DNA of 46,492 bases from Fidelibacterota bacterium (GCA_013204025.1 JABMOW010000112.1:1-46492), one strand, 5' to 3'; positions 25,004-34,765 are shown, counted from the first letter of the stretch. Made by a program: numbers and translations. The notes: generated by a model from the letters alone, not told the origin.

Positions 25004-27839
25004 AATGGACACTAAAGAACTTTTATCCTACCTGCATTTGGGTGAATTTGTTGTACTTGATCTTGAAACCACAGGACTTGACCCCTATAAAGACGGGATA
25101 ACAGAAGTATCTGCCTATCGCTTTAAAGATGGTATACCTGAAGAAAATTACACGACATTGTTAAATCCGGGAATGTCAATTCCATTGCAGATATCCGAGC
25201 TTACAGGCATTACGAATGAAATGGTTAAAGATAAACCTGCAATTCACACCATTTTGTTGGAGCTGTTTGAATTCATTGGTGACCTCCCGATAGTCGGACA
25301 TAGCGTCACCTTCGACCTGAATTTTATCAATCATCAATTCTCGCTTCTGAACTATCAGGAATTAGAGAATCGATCGTACGACACGGTAATTCTTGCACGA
25401 ACATTTTTATATTTCCACCACGAATTTACATTGGGATCAATCAGTCAATATTTTGGTCAGGATACTGAAAATGCGCATCGTGCCAGCGCTGATACATTAA
25501 ACACTGGAATGATCTTCGTCCATCTTGTACACGAAGCAGCATCCTATCCTTTGGCGATTATTCAACAACTTTACCACGCAATTCGTCATACGGATATTCA
25601 TAATCTGATGTTATTCAGAAATCTGGTAACTATCGCCATTGAACTGAAAGAAGTAGGTGGTCTCACAAAATCGCTTATCAACAAGCCTGAAAAGGATTTT
25701 CAATTTAGACATAGCACGGGTATGGATAAAGACGTGACAGTCAATACTCCAGATGAATGGCTATCAGAGAACGGATTGATCGCCAAAAATATGGATGGAT
25801 TTGAGTCTCGTTCCTCTCAAACCTCTCTTGCTTCTGATACTTATAAGGCATTTGAAGAACGCGGATTGCTATTGGCAGAGGCCGAGACAGGCCTCGGTAA
25901 ATCGATGGCATATTTGTCAGCCGGCATTCTGTACCGAAAAAAAACCGACATACCTTTAGTAGTATCAACTTACACAAAAAACTTACAGGATCAGTTATTC
26001 TATAAGGACATCCCACAACTCGCGACCGCCTTGAACTTGAAAATATCTGCTGTACTGGTCAAGGGTAGGCACAACTATCTTTGCATGACGCGGTTGAATC
26101 ACCTCCTGAATAATATTCACTCTCAGATAAGTAAAACCGAATGCGAAAATCTCCTTCCGATTTTGATCTGGAAAGAGTTCACAAAAACCGGTGATATTAG
26201 CGAATGCAACGGATTTAAAATGAGATCTGGAGCTAAATTGTGGAATCTTATCCGAAGTGAAAGAGGATATTGTACTACGTTTCGATGCACTCAAGATCAT
26301 GGGTGTTTTCTAGGTAAAATCAGAGAATTCATCAAATCAGCTGATATCATCATAGTCAATCATTCCCTATTGGCTATTGATTTTCTACAGGATGTCCAGA
26401 ATTTACCCGAAACATACAATTATGTGATAGACGAAGGACATAATCTGGAAGCCGCGGCTCAAGATCAACTTACCAACCGAATCAGTGATTATTCCTTCTA
26501 TGATATTTTTAATATTTTTTTGAATAAATCATCCGGTTTATATAAAGATCTTGAGACAGCTTGCAGTCACGTTGATACTGCAGATAATCAACTTGAAGAG
26601 TTAATAGCTTTATCCCAAAAATTGAGCAAAGATGTCAACCAATTTTTTAAGACATACGGCCAATGCAAGGACGAGGACCTAGATCAGTATCCGCAATATG
26701 AGCTACGCGTAATTATTACAAATAGCGCAAATGAATTTTCAGAAGCTGATCCGAATCCCAATTATTTAATTCGACAATTGACAGATTTTAAAAAGAGCGT
26801 TGAAGAGTTAAACGAATTGTTGGCAAATTCGAAAACCTCCGAAGAAACTATCGTACAAGAGCTATCTCTTGTACTTAAAAAAATTGAAACGATAACCATT
26901 ATTCTGAACCGGATTGTGGAGGTAGAACCTGATGATGTAATATGGTCCACTTTCATGAGACAGCGGGACTCAATACAGGCATATTTACACTGTGCACCCA
27001 GAAGTGTAAGTGAGCAGATCTCCGATGGAATTCTATCGCGTTCAGCAGGCGGATTGATTTGTTCCGGTACATTGACGGTTGAAGATAATTTTGAATATCT
27101 TAAAACGTGTCTTGGAATAGATAAAATTGCACATAAAAAAACGGTTATCGAGAATATATACCATTCACCATTTTCATATAGCGATCAGGTTCGATTGTTC
27201 ATTGGCTCTGGGAATATCAGTGTTCAAAGCCCCGAGTATATTAAAGATGTAGCAGCGCAGATTGACAAAATCACTCAGGGGATTCAGGGTCGGATGCTTG
27301 TGTTATGCACGTCTTATGCCCAGACTCGAGGGTTATATGAACATCTAATTACTCCTATGAGAAAAGATAGACAGCGCAAATTATTTGTTCAAAATATGGG
27401 AATGGGGAGGCAAGCGCTTATTCAAGGATACTTATCGCATCCACGAAGTATTCTCATAGGGACATCCAGTTTTTGGGAAGGTGTTGATTTTCCAGGGAAT
27501 AAGCTGGAAATGCTATTTATTATTAAACTTCCATTTGCAAATCCGGGCGATCCACTGGTGAGAGCAAAGATTGAGAATTTTACGCAGAAAGGACTGAACG
27601 CCTTCATGGATTACCAGGTTCCCGATGCCACCGTAAAATTAAAACAAGGCTTCGGAAGATTAATAAGAACTCTGGAAGATGTGGGAATCTGTATCATCTC
27701 TGATCCAAGGTTACTCCGTAGCAGGTACGGTAAGGTGATATTGGATTCACTCCCTATCGAAGGGCAATCCTATGTGATGATAGACTCGGTTATTCGTTCA
27801 TCACGACAATTTTTTGGGAGCAATCACAAAGTCGATTAA
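24996..27839 (+). CDS. dinG: DinG-type helicase with N-terminal DnaQ-like exonuclease
   Basis: The 947-residue protein joins a 3'-5' exonuclease domain (residues 15-180: 'VVLDLETTGLDPYKDGITE', 'GHSVTFDLNFI', 'HRASADT', giving the DEDDh residues) to an XPD/DinG superfamily 2 helicase ('EAETGLGKSMAYL' Walker A, 'VIDEGHNLEAAA' DEGH box, 'GTSSFWEGVDFPGN', 'QGFGRLIR'). Cysteines in 'NYLCMTRL' and 'GYCTTFRCTQDHGCFLGK' match the spacing of an XPD-type [4Fe-4S] site. GTG at 24996 has AAGGTG at spacing 7; ATG at 25005 is an alternative. It overlaps the reductase stop. Confidence 0.92.
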   Translation: MFKMDTKELLSYLHLGEFVVLDLETTGLDPYKDGITEVSAYRFKDGIPEENYTTLLNPGMSIPLQISELTGITNEMVKDKPAIHTILLELFEFIGDLPIVGHSVTFDLNFINHQFSLLNYQELENRSYDTVILARTFLYFHHEFTLGSISQYFGQDTENAHRASADTLNTGMIFVHLVHEAASYPLAIIQQLYHAIRHTDIHNLMLFRNLVTIAIELKEVGGLTKSLINKPEKDFQFRHSTGMDKDVTVNTPDEWLSENGLIAKNMDGFESRSSQTSLASDTYKAFEERGLLLAEAETGLGKSMAYLSAGILYRKKTDIPLVVSTYTKNLQDQLFYKDIPQLATALNLKISAVLVKGRHNYLCMTRLNHLLNNIHSQISKTECENLLPILIWKEFTKTGDISECNGFKMRSGAKLWNLIRSERGYCTTFRCTQDHGCFLGKIREFIKSADIIIVNHSLLAIDFLQDVQNLPETYNYVIDEGHNLEAAAQDQLTNRISDYSFYDIFNIFLNKSSGLYKDLETACSHVDTADNQLEELIALSQKLSKDVNQFFKTYGQCKDEDLDQYPQYELRVIITNSANEFSEADPNPNYLIRQLTDFKKSVEELNELLANSKTSEETIVQELSLVLKKIETITIILNRIVEVEPDDVIWSTFMRQRDSIQAYLHCAPRSVSEQISDGILSRSAGGLICSGTLTVEDNFEYLKTCLGIDKIAHKKTVIENIYHSPFSYSDQVRLFIGSGNISVQSPEYIKDVAAQIDKITQGIQGRMLVLCTSYAQTRGLYEHLITPMRKDRQRKLFVQNMGMGRQALIQGYLSHPRSILIGTSSFWEGVDFPGNKLEMLFIIKLPFANPGDPLVRAKIENFTQKGLNAFMDYQVPDATVKLKQGFGRLIRTLEDVGICIISDPRLLRSRYGKVILDSLPIEGQSYVMIDSVIRSSRQFFGSNHKVD

Positions 27840-27909
27840 AATCATATTGATTTTAGAGAAGTGGTGCTCACATTCATACCCAATCACATATTAAACGGAG
27901 ACATTGATC

Positions 27910-29433
27910 ATGTCAATTATCCTTGATGGAAACAGCTTAACCGTTGAAACACTGGTGAAAATTGCGCGCGGCTGTGAAAAAGTTGAAATTCATCCAGATT
28001 CCCTAAAAAAAATGATTAAATGCCGTGCAATGTTAGAGAGAAAAATCGCAGCCGGTGAAATCATGTACGGTGTCAATACCGGAATTGGAGAATTCTCCGA
28101 AGTCATTCTTCCAGATGATCAGATAGAAAATTTTCAAAAATACCTTATTTACAATCATGCTGCAGGTATTGGTGATCCGGCTCCTGTTGAATATGTGAGA
28201 GGTGCAATAGCTTCCAGAATAAACGTTCACGCGCATGGCATGTCTGGAGTTCGACCGATCATTACAGAAACATTGGTCCGCATGTTAAACACTGGTGTCA
28301 CTCCTTTTGTGTGTCAGAAAGGTAGTGTTGGTGCAAGCGGAGACCTAGCGCCAATGTCTCAGATTGCATTGCTGATGTTAGGTGAAGGAGAAGCATATTA
28401 TAAGGGAGAACTTCTTAGCGGCCGCGAAGCGATGGAAGCTGCGGATATACCTATCCCTGGATTAAAAGCCAGAGATGGTTTGGCGTTGATAAATGGTTCG
28501 AATCTATTGACAGCTATGAGCGGGATATTTTTATACGATGCAAACCGGTGGTTAAAACAGGCGGAAATCGCGGCAGCAATGTCATTAGAAGCACTTAAAG
28601 CAAACATGAAACCATATACTCCTAAACTTCACCAGGCTCGAGGTTTTCCAGGTGCTATTCGTTCAGCCAAAAGCATTCTAACATTAGTTGCGGGTGGTGA
28701 TCTTGCTGAGCAGAAAGTACAATGTAAAATTCAGGATGCTTATTCTATGAGATCAACGCCTCAAGTGGTTGGTGCTGCACATGATGCATTGGCATATGCA
28801 AAAATCCAAGTAGAGATTGAACTTAACGGAGTGGGGGATAATCCGATATTTTTCCCAGACGAAAATCTGCAATTGTCCGGAGCGAATTTCCAGGGCACTC
28901 CGGTATCTTTACCTATGGATATGATGAGTGCAGCTATCACAATGGTCAGTGTCATGTCCGAAAGAAGAATGAATAGATTAAACAATCCGGCATTAAGTGT
29001 AGGGTTACCTGCATTTCTTACCAAAGGAGCTGGAATGTTCTCAGGATTAATGCTAAGTCAGTACACGGCAGATATGCAGATCGTCGAGCAAAGAATGCTT
29101 TCAATGCCGGCATCGGTTCAATCTATCCCGGCTGCGGCAGATCAGGAGGATTTTGTTTCCATGGGCATGAATACTGCTATAAAAAATTTCCAAATATTGC
29201 ATAACGCAAACGGAATATTAGGCATTGAGTTTATGGCAGCGGCACAGGCACTGGATTTCAGAGATTACTCATTTGGCACCGGAGTAAACAAGGCACGTGA
29301 AGTTATACGGAAATATGTGGATCATTTGGAAGAAGACCGGCCGTTGTATCCTGATCATACTCGAATGCAGGAATTGGTTAAAAGTGGTGAAATATTGGAT
29401 AAAGTAGAGAAAATTGTGGGTGATTTGGGGTAA
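27910..29433 (+). CDS. hutH: Histidine ammonia-lyase type MIO enzyme
   Basis: I use the ATG at 27910 (GGAG at spacing 9), not the TTG two codons earlier. With it the MIO-forming Ala-Ser-Gly of 'GASGDLAP' falls at residues 142-144, the same numbers as in Pseudomonas HutH, and the length is 507. The selectivity pair reads 'NH' in 'LIYNHAAGIG', close to 'SH' of histidine lyases and unlike the 'HL' of tyrosine or 'FL' of phenylalanine lyases. hutU, hutI and hutG are absent here, so the gene is stand-alone. An aminomutase role is a minor alternative. Confidence 0.88.
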   Translation: MSIILDGNSLTVETLVKIARGCEKVEIHPDSLKKMIKCRAMLERKIAAGEIMYGVNTGIGEFSEVILPDDQIENFQKYLIYNHAAGIGDPAPVEYVRGAIASRINVHAHGMSGVRPIITETLVRMLNTGVTPFVCQKGSVGASGDLAPMSQIALLMLGEGEAYYKGELLSGREAMEAADIPIPGLKARDGLALINGSNLLTAMSGIFLYDANRWLKQAEIAAAMSLEALKANMKPYTPKLHQARGFPGAIRSAKSILTLVAGGDLAEQKVQCKIQDAYSMRSTPQVVGAAHDALAYAKIQVEIELNGVGDNPIFFPDENLQLSGANFQGTPVSLPMDMMSAAITMVSVMSERRMNRLNNPALSVGLPAFLTKGAGMFSGLMLSQYTADMQIVEQRMLSMPASVQSIPAAADQEDFVSMGMNTAIKNFQILHNANGILGIEFMAAAQALDFRDYSFGTGVNKAREVIRKYVDHLEEDRPLYPDHTRMQELVKSGEILDKVEKIVGDLG

Positions 29434-29501
29434 TAGCATTCTATTTTTTATTAGCTAATCAAAGTAGTGTAAATTGTAAATCATAAATTTATGAGGATAT
29501 T

Positions 29502-29900
29502 ATGACTGAAAAACAACACATCCATCAAGAGCATGACCATTGTCATCATGAGCCCTCAAAAAATTGGACTGGTATTTTATTCATTTTTCTTGGCGCTTTT
29601 TTACTACTGCAAACCACTAATGTTATTGATGAAATTGATAATTGGTGGGCTCTATTCGTCATATCCCCCGGGGTAGCAACTTATCTGAGCGCTTTTCAAC
29701 AATACCGTTCAACGCGTAAGGTAACTATCCGGTTGATAGATAGAATTACCAGCGGGACCTTCATTACATTTGTGGGATTCATCCTTCTGCTTGATTGGCA
29801 ATGGAGTAAAATCTGGCCGGTATTTCTCATCATCATCGGTTTGGAATACCTGCTTAAAAATTATATTAGAAATGGTCGGCACAATCAAAATAATGAATAA
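29502..29900 (+). CDS. DUF5668/LiaI-like membrane protein
   Basis: This 132-residue protein has a His-rich cytosolic start ('HIHQEHDHCHHEP') that may bind metal, then two similar hydrophobic pairs ('GILFIFLGAFLLLQ...NWWALFVISPGVATYL' and 'GTFITFVGFILLLDWQWSKIWPVFLIIIGLEYLL'). Each ends in a 'W-P-hydrophobic' segment typical of the LiaI/DUF5668 transmembrane region. Such modules sit in membrane-stress or unknown contexts. ATG follows GAGGATATT. guaB begins 27 bases after the stop. Confidence 0.7.
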   Translation: MTEKQHIHQEHDHCHHEPSKNWTGILFIFLGAFLLLQTTNVIDEIDNWWALFVISPGVATYLSAFQQYRSTRKVTIRLIDRITSGTFITFVGFILLLDWQWSKIWPVFLIIIGLEYLLKNYIRNGRHNQNNE

Positions 29901-29927
29901 TTGAAGAATTCAGACAAAGGTAAATTT

Positions 29928-31397
29928 ATGAATAATCCCACCACAACCATGAAATTAGGATTAACATTCGATGATGTGCTTCTAGTCCCAGCCTATTCGC
30001 AGGTACTCCCTTCACAGGTGGATATCAAGACTAGATTGACTCGCCAACTATCACTCAATATCCCGATTGTCAGTGCGGCGATGGATACGGTAACTGAAAA
30101 TCGAATGGCTATTGCTATGGCGCGTGAAGGTGGGATTGGAATCATACATAAAAATATGAGCATAGACCACCAGGCAGCCGAAGTGGATAAAGTCAAACGA
30201 TCAGAAAGCGGTATGATCCTGGACCCGATTACAATGCAATCTACAAAAACGATTCGGGATGCTTTAGAAGTGATGAGATCGTTTCACATATCAGGTGTAC
30301 CTGTTGTTGACGGAGGTAAGCTTGTTGGGATATTGACGAATAGAGATATTCGTTTTGAGACAAATCTTGATCTAAATATCGCCGACAGGATGACCCATCA
30401 AAATTTAATCACGGTTAAAAAGGGAACAACGTTAGATGAAGCAAAACGTGTACTCCAGGAAAATCGTATTGAAAAATTGCTGGTAGTTAACGATAATGGC
30501 GAGTTGTGCGGTTTAATCACCGTAAAGGATATTCTTAAAAAAGTGGATCATCCGAATGCTGCTGTCGACGAACATGGTCGTCTTTTGGTTGGCGCTGCTG
30601 TAGGTACAGGTAAAGATACTTTAGAAAGAGCGGCTGCATTAGTTAGATGCAAAGTAGATGTTTTAGTCGTGGATACTGCACATGGTCACTCTGAGGGAGT
30701 TCTAAAAACCGTCGGTTATATAAAGTCAAAATATCCTCACGTACAGCTCATTGCCGGAAACGTAGCAACAGCAGAAGGAACACTTGCGCTTATTGATGCA
30801 GGTGTAGATGCAATTAAAGTTGGTATGGGTGCTGGATCTATTTGTACCACCAGGATCATAGCCGGTGTAGGTGTACCTCAACTATCGGCAGTTAAAGATG
30901 CTTATGAGATTGCGTCAAATTATGATATTCCTGTCATTTCTGATGGAGGTATGAGATATTCTGGCGACATGGCCAAATCTATCGCAGCTGGTGCAAGTTC
31001 AGTTATGCTGGGTAGTTTATTTGCCGGTACCGATGAAAGCCCTGGAGAAAAAATATTATATGATGGGCGAAGTTTTAAAGCGTACCGGGGTATGGGATCG
31101 CTGGGAGCTATGAAACTGGGAAGTAAAGATCGATATTTTCAATCCGATACCGAAACTCAAAAATTAGTACCTGAAGGGATTGAAGGAATGGTGCCTTATA
31201 AAGGTTCGTTGAGTGACTCAGTTCTGCAGCTTTTGGGAGGGATTCGAGCTTCAATGGGTTATTGTGGCGTGACGAGTGTATCTGAATTTCATGAAAAAGC
31301 AAATTTCATTCAGGTCACATCTGCAGGAGTTAAAGAGAGCCATCCTCATGATGTGAACATCACAAACGAAGCGCCAAATTATCAAAAACCTCAATAA
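29928..31397 (+). CDS. guaB: IMP dehydrogenase
   Basis: GuaB oxidises IMP to XMP in GMP synthesis. ATG at 29928 has AAAGG at spacing about 9 and gives 489 residues. The upstream TTG at 29901 is less likely. The order is: N-terminal barrel ('[13 protein letters not shown]'), two CBS domains (about 95-205, '[21 protein letters not shown]'), and the catalytic loop '[20 protein letters not shown]' with its Cys. The mobile flap 'RGMGSLGAM' and C-terminal '[20 protein letters not shown]' complete the fold. It converges with rpsT on a shared terminator. Confidence 0.97.
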   Translation: MNNPTTTMKLGLTFDDVLLVPAYSQVLPSQVDIKTRLTRQLSLNIPIVSAAMDTVTENRMAIAMAREGGIGIIHKNMSIDHQAAEVDKVKRSESGMILDPITMQSTKTIRDALEVMRSFHISGVPVVDGGKLVGILTNRDIRFETNLDLNIADRMTHQNLITVKKGTTLDEAKRVLQENRIEKLLVVNDNGELCGLITVKDILKKVDHPNAAVDEHGRLLVGAAVGTGKDTLERAAALVRCKVDVLVVDTAHGHSEGVLKTVGYIKSKYPHVQLIAGNVATAEGTLALIDAGVDAIKVGMGAGSICTTRIIAGVGVPQLSAVKDAYEIASNYDIPVISDGGMRYSGDMAKSIAAGASSVMLGSLFAGTDESPGEKILYDGRSFKAYRGMGSLGAMKLGSKDRYFQSDTETQKLVPEGIEGMVPYKGSLSDSVLQLLGGIRASMGYCGVTSVSEFHEKANFIQVTSAGVKESHPHDVNITNEAPNYQKPQ

Positions 31398-31412
31398 GAA
31401 TCTAGATCAAAA

Positions 31413-31449
31413 TAAAAAAGGGCTGATGGAAAACCAACAGCCCTTTTTT
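31413..31449. terminator. Bidirectional terminator between guaB and rpsT
   Basis: GGGCTG-A-TGG / CCA-A-CAGCCC with an AAAA loop, flanked by AAAAAA upstream and TTTTTT downstream. The A and T runs make it work for both the + strand guaB and the - strand rpsT. Confidence 0.92.
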
Positions 31450-31463
31450 AATAGACAAAAATA

Positions 31464-31715
31464 TTAAAGACTGTTTAGGTATTTCATGATCCGGGATTTT
31501 TGATTACCGGCATTATTCTTATGGATAACACCTTTCCCAGCGATTTTATCAATTGTAGATATGGCAGTCTTTACCAAAGGTGTCGCTTCATCTGTAGATG
31601 TTGCACCCATCACTTTTTTAATGACAGTCCGCATCAGGGATTTATAATGCTTGTTGTATAAATTTGCTTTATTTGAAGTTCTAATTCGTTTCTGTACTGA
31701 TTTATTTGAGCTCAT
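31464..31715 (-). CDS. rpsT: 30S ribosomal protein S20
   Basis: An 83-residue basic protein with the S20 pattern: 'KSVQKRIRTSNKANLYNKHY' near the start, a central 'KSLMRTVIKKV' and the conserved 'TIDKIAGKGVIHKNNAGNQK' before 'SRIMKYL'. S20 binds the 16S rRNA 5' domain early in assembly. It is the only - strand gene between the left edge and the cassette array. AAGGAAAAA lies 13 bases before the ATG. The 31716-31976 interval upstream is AT-rich and should hold divergent promoters; I see no other feature. Confidence 0.96.
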   Translation of the reverse strand: MSSNKSVQKRIRTSNKANLYNKHYKSLMRTVIKKVMGATSTDEATPLVKTAISTIDKIAGKGVIHKNNAGNQKSRIMKYLNSL

Positions 31716-31976
31716 AAAATTTAATTTTTTCCTTAAAAATATTCATTTGTTGTCATAATAAGCCCCAAAATTTAAGGAATAACCCTATTTTTATCCAACA
31801 ACTCCATTAAAATAATTCATCTATTTTACTTCTTGTTTTGGATTTAGAAAATTTTAGAACGATTTATGTAATTACAATCTTACTAATAATCCAAATTTAA
31901 ATGATGAATACCTAAGTATGCACCTGATTGTGTAGATTTATAAAGTTAATTTTTACTTAATTAAAAAGGAAATCCA

Positions 31977-32234
31977 ATGGATCTTAAAGATAAACTGAAC
32001 TTACTCTGGAAGTTCTTGTTTCTGGCCCTAATTGCATACGGTGTGTTTTCTATCACATGCGGTATAAAGGACTGTAAAAGTAGCTGTGATAAATCCAGTT
32101 ACTCTGTAAGTTGCGACAAAGATGGTCATTCCGGGAGACCGGGATGTGACAAACCTTGCCCAAAAGCAAATAACGATGCTGATAAAAAAGCATGTCCTCC
32201 AGATTGTGACAAACCTTGTTGCGCACATAAGTAA
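31977..32234 (+). CDS. Cys-rich single-pass mini-protein, unknown function
   Basis: An 85-residue protein. Residues 8-26 form one hydrophobic helix ('LLWKFLFLALIAYGVFSI'), followed by about 58 polar residues with ten cysteines, including two 'CDKPC' repeats, 'CKSSC', 'CPPDC' and a terminal 'CC'. The pattern suggests a membrane-anchored metal- or cluster-binding or disulphide-rich domain. I recognise no family. ATG follows AAAAAGGAAATCCA, and a clear terminator lies 31 bases after the stop, so it is a self-contained transcription unit. Confidence 0.75.
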   Translation: MDLKDKLNLLWKFLFLALIAYGVFSITCGIKDCKSSCDKSSYSVSCDKDGHSGRPGCDKPCPKANNDADKKACPPDCDKPCCAHK

Positions 32235-32264
32235 AAATCTGAGTCATCAACTAAATGACAATAG

Positions 32265-32296
32265 AAAACCCCGGAGATAACACCCGGGGTTTTTTA
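32265..32296 (+). terminator. Rho-independent terminator after the Cys-rich gene
   Basis: AAAACCCCGG (32265-32274) pairs with CCGGGGTTTT (32284-32293) around an 'AGATAACAC' loop, and the T-run continues to 32296. Confidence 0.92.
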
Positions 32297-32371
32297 TTTC
32301 CCTCATTTCCCTAAATCTGATATTATTTCAGCAAATATTCTTTCCCAAGTATTGCTCCAGATAAAACTAGT

Positions 32372-32820
32372 ATGCTAAAATTAAAGAAAATAATTACCGG
32401 AAGTCAAACAGGCGTAGATCAACTTGCATTGGAATTTACGAAGGATCAAAAAATACAAATGGGCGGATTTTGCCCAAAAGGAAGGCGTTGTGAATCCGGG
32501 TTGATTCCAATACAATATGAATTGGTCGAAACTAAAAATGAAGATTATCGGAAAAAAACCGACTCAATATCAGACATTCTGATGGGACATTGATTCTCTT
32601 TGAAGGGATAATTTCTGGAGGTACAAAGTATACGTTTGAATATTGTAATCAGATACAAAAACCTATTTTCAGCAATGACCTGTTGAAACCAGTAAATGAA
32701 TTATTACCTTCATTTTCTAAATGGCTAGCCGATCACAACATTAATACACTTAATATCGCCGGACCAAGGACAAGTGAAGGTTTGAGTAAAATATTGCCTT
32801 CATTATCTGCTGGAAAATAA
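32372..32820 (+). pseudogene. Frameshifted putative molybdenum-carrier (PF12694-like) gene
   Basis: Two abutting frames together give one protein of about 149 residues. Frame 1 (32372-32593) has 'IITGSQTGVDQLALEF' and 'GGFCPKGRRCESGLIP', the family's N-terminal nucleotide-fold motifs, and ends 'SISDILMGH'. The next frame carries 'DGTLILFEGIISGGT', which should follow 'RDS' directly. The shift lies near 32577-32583 ('GACATTCTGATGGG'): removing two bases would restore 'D-S-D-G-T'. Either the gene is broken or there is an assembly error; no slippery run is present. Confidence 0.72.
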
Positions 32821-32863
32821 AGAAATCCTTTAAATTACTCCTTATAATACTTGAGGAATTTAG

Positions 32864-33937
32864 ATGACTAACGCGATTTTAGACGTTTTCAAATTGAGTA
32901 TAAATGATGAATATAATTCAGGATTTTTAAAATCCAGGAAGTCTAATTTTATTTCTAATTATTTGACAATTTTTTTTATCTTTTCTTCTATACTTTTATC
33001 CGCCGAGACAGATAACTATTACTGTATGGATCAGATTATTCCAGACGCATCATCTCTTGTAAATGAAGAATTCAATATCAGAGTTCAAAATACAATAGAG
33101 AGCATAAACGCAAAAAATGGATCAGAACAAATGGTTTGCGCAGAAGTGGCTGGTGAAATCCTCAAATCATTTGGAGTGTCTTTGGCTACGGATTTTGAAG
33201 TTTGGATTCATAAAAATGAAAACATTGAAAAAAATCCTCCTACACCATTATCTCGTCATAAGTATTTCAAAAAAACCATCTATTACAAAAAAACACTGAA
33301 CCCACTACATCGTTTTTGGGATTTTATGTTATGGACTCAAATCGATCCGGTTATCAATATAGGTGGTGTATACCTTGGGACAGACAAAATCACTCATTTT
33401 ACGGCATCGGGTTACCTGTATTACAAAACTTATCAAAAAAGTCTAAAAGGGGGGATGTCAGAAGAAGAATCAGTCAGAACTGCGATCCAAAGAGGGATAA
33501 AAAGCGAAAAGAGGATTTTAGGTGTCAAATCAAACGGAATATTTTCATATGCTGATCTTGAGGCCAATTACCAAGGAATGAAATTAGGTTTGGATTTGTG
33601 CAGAGGAGAGAATCCCCAATTAGAATTAATAGATGGGACTTGGAATCTTGAAGAGAAAATTGATCTGACTAACTACATCAATCCATACTTGGATGAATCA
33701 TTTAATTCCTGTGCGGGGAAACATTATAAAATAAAGAAGGTTATCCAGAATATAACTGATTATTGTCCGAATTATATGTCGGAAACTGTCCAAAATCGTT
33801 TTGAATTTTATTCAACACAATTTGAGTTAAGTGAGAATATGAAATACCTCTTCGAATTGCAGAGTGATAATAAAATCCCAGATAACAGAAAAACCATGTT
33901 ACAAAACATATGCACGGATTCTCTGAAAACACCCTGA
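32864..33937 (+). CDS. Secreted/periplasmic protein with GTDKITHF motif, unknown function
   Basis: A 357-residue protein. A 28-residue polar leader precedes a hydrophobic export segment ('FISNYLTIFFIFSSILLSA', about residues 29-47). The mature part contains 'GGVYLGTDKITHFTASGYLYY', a 'D-K-x-x-H-F' motif before a short hydrophobic helix that is reminiscent of DUF2279-type proteins, and about six cysteines that could pair. GAGGAATTTAG precedes the ATG. Its 3' end overlaps the sirtuin gene by 28 bases. No pathway is indicated. Confidence 0.7.
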   Translation: MTNAILDVFKLSINDEYNSGFLKSRKSNFISNYLTIFFIFSSILLSAETDNYYCMDQIIPDASSLVNEEFNIRVQNTIESINAKNGSEQMVCAEVAGEILKSFGVSLATDFEVWIHKNENIEKNPPTPLSRHKYFKKTIYYKKTLNPLHRFWDFMLWTQIDPVINIGGVYLGTDKITHFTASGYLYYKTYQKSLKGGMSEEESVRTAIQRGIKSEKRILGVKSNGIFSYADLEANYQGMKLGLDLCRGENPQLELIDGTWNLEEKIDLTNYINPYLDESFNSCAGKHYKIKKVIQNITDYCPNYMSETVQNRFEFYSTQFELSENMKYLFELQSDNKIPDNRKTMLQNICTDSLKTP

Positions 33938-34629
33938 AAGAATATAAAAACATCGTTTTTTTCACAGGCGCAGGTATGTCTGCAGAATCCGGCGTTCCTA
34001 CATATCGGGGAATGGGAGGAATCTGGCATCAGTATAATTGGGAAGAATACGCTTGTCAGCAAGCCTTTGACAGTACTCCTGAAAAAGTATTGGAATTTCA
34101 CGATCTCCGAAGACAAAAAATATTCGGATGCAAACCACATGCAGGGCATTACACATTAGTTGAAATCGAAAAACAACACTCATCAGTTTCAATAATTACC
34201 CAAAATATTGACGGGTTGCACCAATTATCAGGATCAAGTAATGTCACCGAATTGCATGGAAGCATATGGAGAGTTTGCTGTGATTTTTGTCAAGACATAA
34301 GTTTAGACTATGGAGCCATCTATGCATCAAAAGTGTGTTATAAATGCAATAGATGGGTTAGACCAGATATCGTCTGGTTTGGAGACCGATTGAGTACTGA
34401 AGTTTTAAGAAAGGTAGATAACATTGTTAAAAAATGCGATCTATTTTTCAGTATCGGAACTTCAGGAGTTGTGTACCCTGCAGCTGGATATCTCTATCTG
34501 GCAAGATCGAATGGTGCAAAATGTATCGAGATAAATCCAGAACCGACTGACTCTTCTCCCTTATTTCATCATTGTATCCGTGGAGATGCCAGTGTAATTT
34601 TACCCGGACTTTTTCAATCAGTAGATTAA
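33910..34629 (+). CDS. cobB: Sirtuin (NAD-dependent protein deacylase)
   Basis: A 239-residue sirtuin with all core motifs: 'FFTGAGMSAESGVPTYRG' (NAD binding), 'TQNIDGLHQ', the catalytic His in 'ELHGSIW', zinc pairs 'CDFC' and 'CYKC', and 'WFGDRLSTE', 'SIGTSGVVYPA'. The desuccinylase-type Y-x-x-R motif (class III, E. coli CobB 'FYNAR') is 'EFHDLRRQ' here, with His in place of Tyr. Preference for acyl chains is therefore uncertain. The ATG lies inside the end of the preceding gene. Confidence 0.92.
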   Translation: MHGFSENTLKEYKNIVFFTGAGMSAESGVPTYRGMGGIWHQYNWEEYACQQAFDSTPEKVLEFHDLRRQKIFGCKPHAGHYTLVEIEKQHSSVSIITQNIDGLHQLSGSSNVTELHGSIWRVCCDFCQDISLDYGAIYASKVCYKCNRWVRPDIVWFGDRLSTEVLRKVDNIVKKCDLFFSIGTSGVVYPAAGYLYLARSNGAKCIEINPEPTDSSPLFHHCIRGDASVILPGLFQSVD

Positions 34630-34765
34630 CAAGTTAACTCGAAGGTATAGATTAAATAAACGATTATTATTTGTAAACATGATTGTCTTGGCGAGAGTTA
34701 AAGTAAAAATAGAGACGCCATCTCGCTGAACTGACTATCCTTAAAATAAGAAAAATTAAAATAAA

